Part shown: in pieces, positions 44,971 to 54,868 of the stretch
Layout of the letters: every line of letters begins with the position of its first letter
How positions within the stretch are numbered: the first letter of the stretch is position 1
Assembly (NCBI GenBank): GCA_022264855.1
Contig: JABYQU010000057.1
Location: 62,001-126,000, forward strand
DNA from: Lenzites betulinus
Lineage: Eukaryota > Basidiomycota > Agaricomycetes > Polyporales > Polyporaceae
Direction of reading: 5' to 3'
DNA: 64,000 nucleotides
Program-made: the position numbers and the translations under genes
The notes under the pieces: generated by a model
The model's database searches: none
Seen by the model: only the letters and a program-made list of their open reading frames with translations
Told to the model about the DNA's origin: nothing

Positions 44971-45597
44971 ATGTCGCGTTGTCTTATACCTAGGTCCAAG
45001 GTTGACCTCGCGTTCTACAAGCCCCACGGCACAGTCCGGGCGCTTCTTAGTCCCATTCCGATTACGCGCGGGAGAGAGAGCAGTGCGAACATGGCCGACT
45101 TGATCACCATGCCGATCTCAGCCCTGCGGGTGCAGATGCCATCCTTCATGCATAACACCATTCAGATGTCGGGGCTCACGACTATCACGGTCAAGTTCAT
45201 GGTATGCACCTGGCGCGGGTTATGGCAGAAACCCAAGAGCTAATGCGCATCGTTCTTGACAGTGGCCTGGGTACGAGAAGTACGAGTTCCTCGAAACGAT
45301 TTCGGTCAAGGGGATGTCCAACGGACAAGTCGCGGTAGCCGTCGCGTTTGCGTATCAAGACCTCCTCATCGTTCGTCGCCTTACCCCCTGCATATATATC
45401 AACACGGTGCTAAACGGTACCGGCAGAGAGCATTGAAGGTCTCTGGGGCCGACCCACGATACGCCCTCCACCCCGGCTCGCATCTAGCGAAACTTCAGAA
45501 CCTTTACATGCGCACTCTCATCCACGTCCATTCGGACATCTTCGTCGTCGAGGTGGAACACGCTCCGTTGAAGCCTGGCCGTGACATGAGTGAATGA
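44971..45597 (+). CDS. Small conserved-looking protein of unknown function
   Basis: Three exons (44971-45201, 45263-45370, 45427-45597) join in frame with good splice sites. The second intron has a branch-like GCTAAAC before its CAG. The product is 169 residues without a signal peptide or membrane segment. It reads like a folded globular domain: DLAFYKPHGTVRALLSPIPI, MPISALRVQMPSFMHNTIQM, WPGYEKYEFLETISVKGM and KLQNLYMRTLIHVHSDIFVV. I do not recognise the family. The start could lie in an upstream exon, since the ATG is followed by a few residues (SRCLIP) that look unlike the rest and end in an AG (CCTAG) before SKVDLAF. Confidence 0.65.
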
Positions 45598-46178
45598 CCC
45601 GGCCCGCAAGTTGCTTCAAGTCGCTCGCACCCGGTTTTCCCCCTTGGACACACACTCTCTATCTATCTGTGCCTCCGTCGCTGTTTGTTTTCACTGTTGT
45701 TCCTGCTATACTGCTCTGCACCGTTATTGCCGCCTTGGTGTGATTCGTCACGAAGGGGATGATCTTGTTGGCTATCATATATGTATCGTTATGCGCTGTG
45801 CTCTACTCTCGTAGCTATCTAATTCAATCTCGTTTTGCCTCTCCGACTTCCTGGGTGATGCCTATTCATGTTCAGTCTCCGTCGTGTGTGAATCTGCATT
45901 CGCTCTGCTGTTGAAGATGCGTATAACACGAAGAGAAAGAACTATTATGATGTCTAGCGGCGCTTCTGGGGTTCTGGAAGAAGGAAGCATAGTGCTACAT
46001 ACTTCGGGTTGAGCTCTCGGGGCGCGTGAACCATCTAGTTTACAGTGTATTGTCGATAACGTCATGTATCAGATGAGAATCACGTATGAACCACATCAGG
46101 CATGACCCAGGTAAAAAGCACATCGGCCCAATATCTTCTCCAACAAATACAATCCCGCCCGACATCCCGCAACGGGAC
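45598..46178. other. Spacer between convergent genes
   Basis: 3' flanks of the small unknown gene and the phosducin-like gene. Nothing else is recognised. Confidence 0.5.
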
Positions 46179-47479
46179 TTATCGCTCGTCATCGCTGTTC
46201 CCGAACACGAGCTCCCCATCATCGAAGTCGTCTTCATCAGAGCCGTCGGCGTATGGCTCTGTTGTCGATGCGCCACCGACATGTCGCGAAGATGTGAGAA
46301 TGCCATGTCTACAAGCAGTGCGCGCGTACGCGTATTAGCGACTGTTATTCATAGCGCGATTGTCGGCGGAGGAGGGAACAGAATGGCACGTCACCTTTTG
46401 AGAAACTCTTCGAGCCCTTGCTTAGCTTCCCAGTCGACGCGCACCCACGAGTGGACAAGTTCGCCACCGCGGTAGATGAGCATCGTGGGGAGGACGCCAG
46501 TGTCTACCTGGTCGTCCTCCCACTGGCCTTCCTCATCGTGGCCGTCATCATCGTCCCCATCATCCTCCTCGTGGTCGTCATCAAACAGCTCGTCCCTGTC
46601 CTGCGCGCCTCGCCGTACGGTCGCACCTCCCCGGCGTGGCAGTAAACGCGAAGAGTTCAGCGACGAAACGTTCCCCAGGCTGGGTTTTGAGACCGATGAT
46701 GAGGCGAAGCCTATTGCGCCTGCGCGCGCGCGCAGAAACTTGGTCGAGGTGTAGATCCGGGCCAGCCGGGAGAGCGTCTCGTCCACGGCGGCACACCTGT
46801 CTAATGACTACACACATGTAAGACGAGGGTCGTGTGGAAGCACGAGTACAGCATGAGGTAACGCCATGGTAGTAAATGCGGGAGAAACGCACCGGATCGT
46901 AGATATGCACAACCACCCATACCTCGCGGTCGTCCTCGACCGCCTGTACGAAGCTACGCACGCCTACCTCTCGCAGGTGTCCGAACCTGCCTCCTCTTGC
47001 AGCCTTGGGCTCTGCAAACCGACCCTCTAGCCTTGCTGTCTCCGCGAGCCGTACTTTCTCCTCCTCCGCCCAAGTCATACCACCAAGGCTCGCCTTCTCC
47101 ATCGCGCGATTGAGTTCTCGGACTTCTTCCGCACGCTTGGAGCGCGCCATGGACTCGGCCTCATCGCGGTCGCGGATAACACCCTTCACTCCCGTGCGCC
47201 CGGGGCCCATGCCGATGGAGTCTGGCTGCTGCTGCGAGGCGATGTGTGCCTCGACCTCCGCGCGTCGCTCGGCGTCGGAGTCGTACTCGTAGTCCTCATC
47301 TTTGTTGATCCATGCTGCGGGTTTGGGTGATGGCGACCGAGAACGCACAGGGGATGTCGAGCGAGAGGGGGGGTTGAAGAGCGCGCCGGAAAGCACGAGG
47401 TCCTCGATATCACCAAACTGTCACGAGAAGTGTTATATGATGCTCAACAAGTCTATCCGCACGCTATTCTACGCACCAT
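46179..47479 (-). CDS. Phosducin-like protein (thioredoxin-like fold)
   Basis: Four coding exons (47479-47477, 47417-46893, 46807-46395, 46308-46179) give 356 residues. The first coding exon is only the ATG, with an intron directly after it. N-terminal features are FGDIEDLVLSGALFNPP, a Ser/Pro patch and the helical REVRELNRAMEKASLGGMTW. The thioredoxin-like domain follows: GRFGHLREVGVRSFVQAVED, VWVVVHIYDPSLDRCAAVDE, YTSTKFLRARAGAIGF, an acidic insert, then VLPTMLIYRGGELVHSWVRV. The tail is acidic (DEDDFDDGELVFGNSDDER). Phosducin-like proteins bind G-protein beta-gamma and help the CCT chaperonin assemble Gbeta-gamma in the cytosol. The active-site CxxC of thioredoxin is absent, as expected for this family. 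A tRNA-Pro gene lies 195 bp upstream on the opposite strand. Confidence 0.9.
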
Positions 47480-47673
47480 CCTCAGAAGCAGTGATGAGTG
47501 TGGGCGGTCTGGTCTTCGTAGTTCGATGTCAAGCTTACTGGATGTTGGCCCTTGGAGCACTAGTATGATATTGATCGAGATCGAGATCGTAGGTAGCGCC
47601 GCTAGCGCCCAAAGCATCTCTACGCGTCTAGTACTCTTCGGACCCTGATTTTGACAAAAACCATCGCTATGTC

Positions 47674-47756
47674 GGCCCAATGGTCTAGTCGTATGATTCG
47701 CGCTTCGGGCCGTCCGAACCTGCGCGAGGTCCCGGGTTCAATTCCCGGTTGGGCCC
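47674..47756 (+). tRNA. tRNA-Pro(CGG) with an 11-nt intron
   Basis: The mature part is identical to the minus-strand gene at 11886-11964, including acceptor, D-, anticodon and T-arms and discriminator C. The insertion after position 37 is 11 nt and has a different sequence from the 7 nt in the other copy. A run of T lies about 25 bp downstream. Confidence 0.92.
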
Positions 47757-48346
47757 ACGACAGCGCAAGGGGGGTCTCTAACTTTTTCTTACATGTCTGT
47801 GAGTACTACTACTATACTACGAACTTAGAAACTGTAGGCTTGGCTTGGCATGTCATCGGGCTAACGCGTATTCCAGCTCCCCACATGCGTCCTTACACGT
47901 GAGTTAAATGATGGATTGACAAAGTAATGCGATCAGCACTATCTGGTCGCTTTAAAAGAGAGCCCTCGTTGGCAGGGACGGGGACCTCGGGCGCTGGACC
48001 CACTGGCATGTGGGATGTGCAAGGCCCCTTCGGCTAGCGGAGAGTGCATGATCGCACACTGCTAGAACAGCATTTGCGACATAAACATACCGTCAGCAGT
48101 GGCGCGGGCCGGTGTTTGTGTCAGTACGCGCTCACATGACCGCGTTCCGAATCCACGTCGTCAATGCAGCCCGCTTGAGGCGCTGCAGCGGGCGGCGCGA
48201 CCTCCATCATCGCATGCCTCCTTCATCAGCCTGTAACCAAATCTGCCCCTCAGATACTCCCCTTGAATCCTGCGAGTACAGCAACCCTATGCAGAAATCG
48301 CAGCAGTGAGACAATCACGCAGCGTCCGACGTAATCCCAAACTGCG
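47757..48346. other. Intergenic region upstream of the duplicated secreted-protein gene
   Basis: Spacer between tRNA-Pro and the next promoter. No gene is seen. Confidence 0.5.
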
Positions 48347-48353
48347 TATATAA
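48347..48353 (+). promoter_or_regulatory. TATA box of the duplicated secreted-protein gene
   Basis: TATATAA, 132 bp before the ATG, followed by a CT-rich leader (CTCTTCTCTTCTCTTCC). Confidence 0.65.
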
Positions 48354-48478
48354 CATGGGAGCTGCGACAGCGACGAGTTCCCCATTCTCTTCTCTTCTCT
48401 TCCACTTTGCTCTGAGCTGTGCTCGGACACTGAATTTTACACTTCTTTCGTCTTCACTTCGCCGTCTTTCTTTTCATC

Positions 48479-50116
48479 ATGGTCAAGTTCGCCACCTCCC
48501 TCATTTTCGCCCTCACTGCGATCGCTGTGAACGCCGTGCCGCTCGAGAAGCGCATCTCACAGACCATCTCCGCCTCGACCACCAAGTGGGTCGATGCCTG
48601 CGTACGTACTTTCTCTTAGCACCTCTGAGTAAATGTCACGCTGACCCCGCCCCATTCTAGAATAAGGCGGGCGGAGCGGACCAGTGCAGCAACATTTCTG
48701 TAACAGCATTCACGACCCTCTTGGCCGCAGCCGGGCCCTGCGACCAGCAGAACTCTGCGGACGCGATGATCGACCTCGCCAAAACACTCAACAACGACCC
48801 GGACATGATCAAGTTCGCCCAGATCTTTTCCCAGCAGCCGCGTAACTCGGTGCGCACCACACCTGTCTCCGTCACTCTTGCCTGAGCTTACCAACTGAGC
48901 GCGCACCGTTCAGCCCACCGGCGAGTCCGTGCAGTACTGCCAGCAGGCTCCGAAGAACGCCGAGCTCAACGGCCTCTTCCAGTGCCAGTTCCAGAGTGCG
49001 AAGGCGACCACCTTCGTTGGCGGTGTTGCGGTCGGCGGCACCGGCACCATTCCGTTCGGCCAGAGCGCAGCCCTCTCGCCCGCTGGATCATGCCCCGCGA
49101 ACCCGACGGGCCCCATCCCTGACGGCGAGCAGCTCAGCGACATCACCCAGGACCCTGGTCTCGCCAACGTCAGCAGTGGTTCCAGCGCCGGCTCGGCGGC
49201 ACCTCCCGCCTCGTCTGCCCCCGCTGCTGTATCGTCCGCCGCCGCTGTGACTTCCTTCGCACCTGCAGCTGCCTCGACCGCCGCAGCTGCATCGGCTGTC
49301 TCGTCCGTTGCCGCTGCGTCCACCGCCGCTGCTGCGCCCCCGGCTTCAACCTGCTCTGCCACGAAGAAGCGGAATGCGATGAAGAAGCGGATTTCTCAGG
49401 ACACCGTCGCTGCGGCGACTCCCTGGGAGGATGCCTGCGTATGTCCTACAGCTCTCAGATCTGTTCCACATCACGACTTATCCGCTGACGAACTGTTACA
49501 GAACAAGGCTGGCGGCGCGGACAAGTGCAACCCCATCGCTGTAACCGCGTTCGGCACGCTCCTCGCAGCGGCGGACCCGTGCGCCCAGCAGGACTCCGCC
49601 GACGCGATGATCGACCTCGCCAAGACACTCAACAACGACCCGGACATGATCAGGCTCGCACAGATCTTCTCGCAGCAGCCGCGCAACACGGTACGTACCT
49701 CCCTCCCCTCTTCCCTCCCCTCCCCATCTCCTCGATGTGATCTACGTGCACACGGCGCTGATGCCACTGCGTGCCTCCCCTTGCAGCCGACGTCCCAGGC
49801 CGTGCAGTACTGCCAGAAGGCACCGAAGAACGCAGAGCTGCAGGGCCTCTTCCAGTGCCAGTTCCAGGGCTCGTCGCAGGCCACGTTCGTCGGCGGCGTC
49901 GCGGTCGGCGCCCCGGGCACGATCCCCTTCGGCCAGACCACCCCGCTCTCGCCCGCGGGCTCGTGCCCCGCGAACCCCACAGGCCCGATCGCAGACGGCA
50001 CGCAGCTCGTCGACCTCACCCAGCAGCCGAAGGCGAGCGGGGGTGCGGGCAGCGTCGCGGCGCCCCCGGCGCCGACGGGCGTCGACACCGGGGACGCGTC
50101 GTCCGACTGCGAGTGA
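48479..50116 (+). CDS. Secreted protein with two tandem copies of one domain and an internal Kex2-type site
   Basis: Five exons (48479-48601, 48661-48849, 48914-49438, 49502-49690, 49787-50116) give 451 residues. A signal peptide (MVKFATSLIFALTAIAVNA) is followed by a short propeptide ending LEKR. Domain copy 1 then runs from ISQ at residue 26. After an Ala/Ser/Pro-rich linker, the sequence MKKRISQ at residues 260-266 restarts copy 2. Both copies share W(V/E)DACNKAGGAD(Q/K)C, NSADAMIDLAKTLNNDPDMI or the nearly identical partner, AQIFSQQPRN, VQYCQ.APKNAEL.GLFQCQ and LSPAGSCPANPTGPI. Exons 2 and 4 are both exactly 189 nt and flanking introns sit at equivalent codons, so an intron-containing gene was duplicated in tandem and fused. 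The dibasic site before copy 2 could let Kex2 release two mature proteins. The function is unknown; the cysteine pattern suggests a disulfide-stabilised extracellular protein. Confidence 0.85.
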
Positions 50117-50840
50117 GGGACATCTGGAGCCTGGCGGGCTTGGAGGTGTACCGTGTGGGTGCGTGGGACTGATGGCGATGGTGGTGGTATTGTCTAGGTG
50201 ATTGATGTTTGAAGTTGGAGACGAATAAAGTGTTTGATTCATCTATGTGCCGGCTATGGTTTTCCCTAGGCAGACAAAGGTGATATTTTTGAGGGAAGGG
50301 AGAACGATCACACGTTGACCCCAGAGATGCATTCCGGGCGGGTATGTTCACGATGTATCATACTGCGATGCAATGTAGTTGTATCGGGTTCGGTGTCGTG
50401 ATGGCATACAGTCGCCGTAGCAAGCTGAAAGATGTGATGTGCTGCGGGATGGTCAGTGTATCTGGGGTGTAAGCTCTATCACGACTGCCGACATACTACG
50501 TACCCTGTTTTGACCAAAGCCGGGAACATAATTGCTGACGAGTGCTACTCTGTTTAGACGCGCCGCAGTGACCTGGAGTCAACAGCCGCGGGAAGTCTAA
50601 CTGTGCATCAGTGTCCCACTGCAGCCGCCGGGGGGCTATGTCGTCGTTCTTCGATCTCCTGGTTGAATCTGGACGGCCACTATCGCATTGGTGATCCTGC
50701 CGTGATACTGAGGAACTTCGAGCATCTGTGAGTATCTGTCGAACATGATAGCCTGCGCGAGTTAGTAGATACTCAGGACTGACTCGACGTCTTGTAGCCT
50801 CCGCGTCGAGTAGTGCAATCGATGCACACGCCCAATCCGA
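50117..50840. other. Intergenic region, no gene seen
   Basis: 3' flank of the duplicated secreted gene and promoter side of the HET gene. Only short frames are present. Confidence 0.5.
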
Positions 50841-52720
50841 ATGCGACTTCTGAACACCTACACGGGTGCCTTTGAATGGCATCACGACCCGAGCACCGTG
50901 CGGTATGCGATCCTCTCGCACGTCTGGGACGTAGCAGGGGAGCAATCCTACAAGGACGTCCTCCGGATCAGCAAACAGCTGCAGCGAACCCCTCCCGACG
51001 GCCTACCCCCACCTACCCTGCTCTCCCAAGTATCCCCGAAGATCCGGGACTGCTGCGCCTACGCCCGCGAGAACGGCTACACCCTCCTCTGGATCGACTC
51101 CTGCTGCATCGACAAGTCCAGCAGCGCCGAGCTCTCCGAGGCGATCAACTCGATGTACCAGTGGTACGCACAGTCCACCGTCTGCTACGCCTTCCTCTTC
51201 GACGTGCGCAGCCACGAGGACCCGCGCGCCGCCGCCTCCTCCTTCTGCCGCAGCAAGTGGTTCACGCGCGGCTGGACGCTGCAAGAGCTCCTCGCGCCCC
51301 TCCGCGTCGTCTTCCTCGCCGGCGACTGGCGCCCCCTCGGCACGCTGAGCAGCCTTGCGGCGGCAGTCGCAGAGGTAACTGGCATCGAGCGCGGCGTGCT
51401 CCTGCACCACACGCCGCTGCGCACGGTGAGCGTCGCGCGGCGCATGGCGTGGGCCGCGCGCCGCGTCACGACGCGCGTTGAGGACGAGGCGTACTCGTTG
51501 ATGGGCCTCTTCGACGTCATGATGCCGACGATCTACGGCGAGGGCCGCGGCGCGTTCGCGCGCCTGCAGGAGGCGATCCTGAGGCAGGCCCCGGACCAGA
51601 CGCTGTTTGCGTGGGGCCGCGCGCTGCGCCCCGAGGCGCACCCGGACGGGATACGCCCGGCGGTGCATTACTTTACGCTGGACAACGTGCTCCCGCGGGA
51701 ACGCAACCTGTTCGCGTCCGCGCCGAGTGATTTCGCGGGGTGTGCGGAGATGGAGCCGGAGCCGCATTTGCAGCTCGCGGAGCGGCTGGGCGGGCTCGAA
51801 GTCCCATTTCCCGAGTACACGTCGACGGGGTTCGGGATCCGCACGCGGATGCCGGTGTTGCCCCCCAAGGAAGGCTCGAGGCATTCCATCTACATCGGCG
51901 TCCTGGCCTGCGTGGGCGGCGACGGAAACCTCACCGGCCTCTTCTTGCACGCGAACCGCACCTGGATGTCGAACGGGTATTACATCGGCATGGACAAGGA
52001 CGATGACGGGATCGTTTATCGCACGGTCTCGCTCACGGACGAAGTTTTCGCACAGTGGGAGCCGCCCGAGGTCGTGGAGGTGTATCTGCCGACAAGGGTT
52101 ATGACGAGCAGTCCGTGGATCGAGGCGCCGCCGGAGAGCTTGAGCGACGCGTTTGCGACCTACGATATCTTGCTCCCTGAGTGGCGCATACGAGAGCTCG
52201 AGGCGCAAGGATACACCCAGCGGCGCTGTCGGCAAAACCCAGACCACCGACATATCGATTTATCTTGTCGAGACTTGAGTGGTCCTCCGCGATCACCATC
52301 GAGTTCAACAGTTGCATTTGCCTCCCCGATACTGAGGAGGATTCGTACAGGATGCGGGTCACAGTGACCTCCCAAGCCGGTCAAGCGCACGGGCCTGTCG
52401 ACACAATGATCGGTCAGTCCACCGCTACGCCATTAATGGAAGAAGACTCTCCACGCCTCGGGGTTACTCACGACATCGCTCACCCCGAGCACGTCAACAA
52501 CTCGAGTTGGTTCCTAGATGACGAGTCGTGTACCGCGGTGTCCAAGGACTTCCTCTGTTGCGCGGAGGATGGGCAGGTTACCGAGGCCATCCGGCTTACG
52601 CTGAGCCCTTCTCCGGAGCAATGGGCATCCTACGGCACGCCACAAACTTGGAGTACTGTGTATACCCTGGATATAGGCATCATCGATCGAAAGGACGTAG
52701 TGGATATGCTTGATAGCTAG
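50841..52720 (+). CDS. HET-domain (heterokaryon incompatibility-like) protein, apparently frameshifted near its 3' end
   Basis: The ATG begins MRLLNTYTGAFEWHHDPSTV, the standard start of Agaricomycete HET proteins. HET-domain blocks follow: RYAILSHVWDV, KIRDCCAYARENGYTLLWID, SCCIDKSSSAELSEAINSMY, then the Trp-rich RSKWFTRGWTLQELLAP and VVFLAGDWRPLG. After the domain comes RVEDEAYSLMGLFDVMMPTI, also typical. HET proteins act in non-self recognition and programmed cell death after hyphal fusion. The open frame ends at 52367, but the coding look (RLEWSSAITIEFNSCICLPD and on to LDIGIIDRKDVVDMLDS) continues in another frame to 52720. No usable GT-AG pair bridges the frames. A one- or two-base indel near 52263 is the simplest reading: either a sequence error or a disabled or variant allele. 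Confidence 0.8.
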
Positions 52721-52844
52721 TAGTTGAAAATGGACTCGGGCCTGGGGCGGAAGCTGGGATCGTCGGAATCGTACTCTTTGAAATTTTATACCCTTAAGCT
52801 TTGAGTGTATGCCAGGGGTCTAGATCCTACCGTCTTCACCTTCG

Positions 52845-52927
52845 GTCCTTGTCGATTAGTGGTCAGATCATCACGTTGTGGCACTCACAAGTCCGTGAAG
52901 ACGCAGGCTCGAATCCTGCCTGGGACA
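52845..52927 (+). tRNA. tRNA-His(GTG) with an 11-nt intron
   Basis: D-arm GATTAGTGGTCAGATC, anticodon stem TCACG/CGTGA, loop TTGTGG with anticodon GTG, and T-arm GCAGG CTCGAAT CCTGC are complete. An 11-nt insertion follows position 37. The acceptor stem GTCCTTG/CTGGGAC has one G-U pair and one T-T mismatch, unusual enough to question full function. A five-T terminator run follows about 10 bp downstream. Confidence 0.85.
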
Positions 52928-53134
52928 CGTTGTCTTGCTTTTTGCACCGCTCGTGGTCAATCTGCGAGCGCAGGAATGCTCAGGAAGACCAAGCAGCGGA
53001 TGAAATATTCCCGGTACACTATAGATTATATGGACCTTATATGTAAGCACGAGTGAATGACGGCACGACGAGGATGATATCCAAAGCTCCCCAGGGCCCT
53101 TACACAGCACAGCTCTCTGGCCATACGAGCAGTG

Positions 53135-54401
53135 TTAAGGATGTGCACGCGACGGGGTTCCGTTAGGTGCGTCGTGATTTGTGGAGGATGTCGGGAGCGC
53201 AGCGGGCGCGCTCGCGTAAGCCTGGAGCGGGGCGGAAGAGCGCCCTTGCGTCGCGCCCTGGCTGGCAAGCAAGACCCGATACGAGGTCGCGGAGGAATGC
53301 GTCGACCAAAAGGCGTCGTACGTCAATCCAGAGCCGGAATTGCCGTTCGCGGACGTGTTTGGCGGCAAGGACGCGGTCGGCGAAGTCTGCGGAGGGGGGA
53401 GGGGTATAGGCATGGCAGATGTGGTCATCATGGTTCGTAGCGCGGCGAGTTGGGAGTCGATGTGTTCTGTTGGTTCCATGGGGTCGAACGGTTCTCGAAA
53501 CGGCGATGCCGCAGACGGCTGAGGGACTGTATGCGAGGATAAAGGTCCAGATGAAGGTGTCGTGTGATGTGCTTGCGCAGAGTTCGCGGTACGCGGCGTT
53601 GTCAAACTGGGGGCAGACTCGATGATGACAGTGGCTGTTGAGTCTGATCGTGAGATTGGGTAGCGTGTAACCGAACCACTAAGGCCCAGGTGAGGGGCAT
53701 GCGGCGTTTGGGGGTGTCCCGCGTTCAATATGGGGGTAGTAGGAATTGACGGATTTGCAGAAGTGTCAAGGCTCGAACTCGATGCTAAGCAAAATACGTG
53801 AGGGGCAGTGTACATGTGCGCACGAGGACACGTACAGGAACTCGCTAGGCTGCCATTATTTCGTAGGCCTGAGTTTGGGCCAGATACGGAGAATGGACCA
53901 CTTTGTGATGTTGCTTGGTCGGGATGGAGTTTAGATGTCATAGAGGATCCGCCAGCATGAGAAGCTGTGGCGTTGAGAGCTCCGTTGTGGGACAGCGTAC
54001 GTCCGTTCCGTCTTCCTCCAGGTGAAATGACAGGGTACGGACGCGTCAGGTGTGTATGTCGAAAGTACAGGTTCTCAACCTCGCTCAGTGATTGTCTTTG
54101 CTACGTAGAGTGTTAGGTATCTGGAGGAAATCAATCTAACGGTGCACATACCCAGCCATGCTCTACCTTGAGCTTTGCGTATTGGAGACGAAGGCGGAGT
54201 TGACCGGAGAGCTACGGAGATGTTAGGCCATGAGAGAATAGCTTAGGCAGTAGATCCACATACATAGTTGGCCTTTGCTCTATCGACTGTGCCTTTCGAC
54301 CGGTCCGCACCTACGTGCGACGAATCCATTACCTCCCCTTCGAGCTTGCGTTTCTTCGAGTCAGATGTAAGGAGCAGTCCATACGGAGACTGATCTGACA
54401 T
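53135..54401 (-). CDS. Whi5-like (GTB motif) protein, putative G1/S transcriptional repressor
   Basis: Three exons (54401-54264, 54211-54152, 54100-53135) join exactly with strong GTATGT donors, giving 387 residues. Exon 2 plus its edges encodes LSGQLRLRLQYAKLKVEHGW followed by QRQSLSEVENLYFRHT. This matches the short helical GTB motif of the Whi5/Nrm1 family, which binds SBF/MBF G1/S transcription factors. The N-terminus has a basic KKRK patch suitable for nuclear import. The remaining 300 residues are Ser/Thr/Pro-rich with many S/T-P sites (for example SIPTTPILNAGHPQTPHAP), as expected for a CDK-regulated repressor. An in-frame ATG at 54458 would add 19 residues. The family call rests on a short motif and is moderate; the gene itself is well supported by splicing. 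Confidence 0.65.
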
Positions 54402-54642
54402 TGGCGGCAGAGTTCTGGAAGGATAGACAATGTCGCAGCGTGACGGTGTAAACAACAAGAAGGATTACAGCGGCAAGCAGAAGGGGGTGATGCAGAGGAG
54501 GGGGAGGAACGCGCGACCCGACGTCGCGGCAACCGTCGCGAAAACATGGGCGTGTTAAGTCACGTGGAATGCCGGACGGCGGACACGAAGGGTTATACGC
54601 ACGCATACGCTCTATGTGGACTGCTAACCAACATCTAACAAG

Positions 54643-54726
54643 TCTCTGTTAGTATATCGGTTAGTACACGCGCCTGTCACCACACGCGGTACGCGCGAAA
54701 GCGGGGTTCGACTCCCCGACAGAGAG
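54643..54726 (+). tRNA. tRNA-Asp(GTC) with a 12-nt intron
   Basis: Acceptor TCTCTGT/ACAGAGA, D-arm with GTATATCGGTTAGTAC, anticodon stem CGCGC/GCGCG, loop CTGTCA (anticodon GTC) and T-arm CGGGG TTCGACT CCCCG are complete. Twelve nucleotides interrupt after position 37. A TAATTTTT terminator follows directly. The gene ends 142 bp before the ATG of the dihydroorotate dehydrogenase gene on the same strand, so the two promoters must overlap. Confidence 0.92.
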
Positions 54727-54868
54727 TAATTTTTGCTCCTTACCGTACCCGTCGACTGCACCCGAGCTCAGCCACCTCTGTAGCTGCTGTTTGCGCACGA
54801 CCCTCACCTTCGTCTCTCCTAGTACTCGTCGAGCTCGTGCCGGAGTCTTCGACATATCCTTTGCTGTA

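Noticed and set aside
47453..47680. Open frame upstream of and in frame with the phosducin-like start
   Set aside because: It runs into the tRNA-Pro gene and has no family similarity; the ATG directly before the intron is the simpler start.
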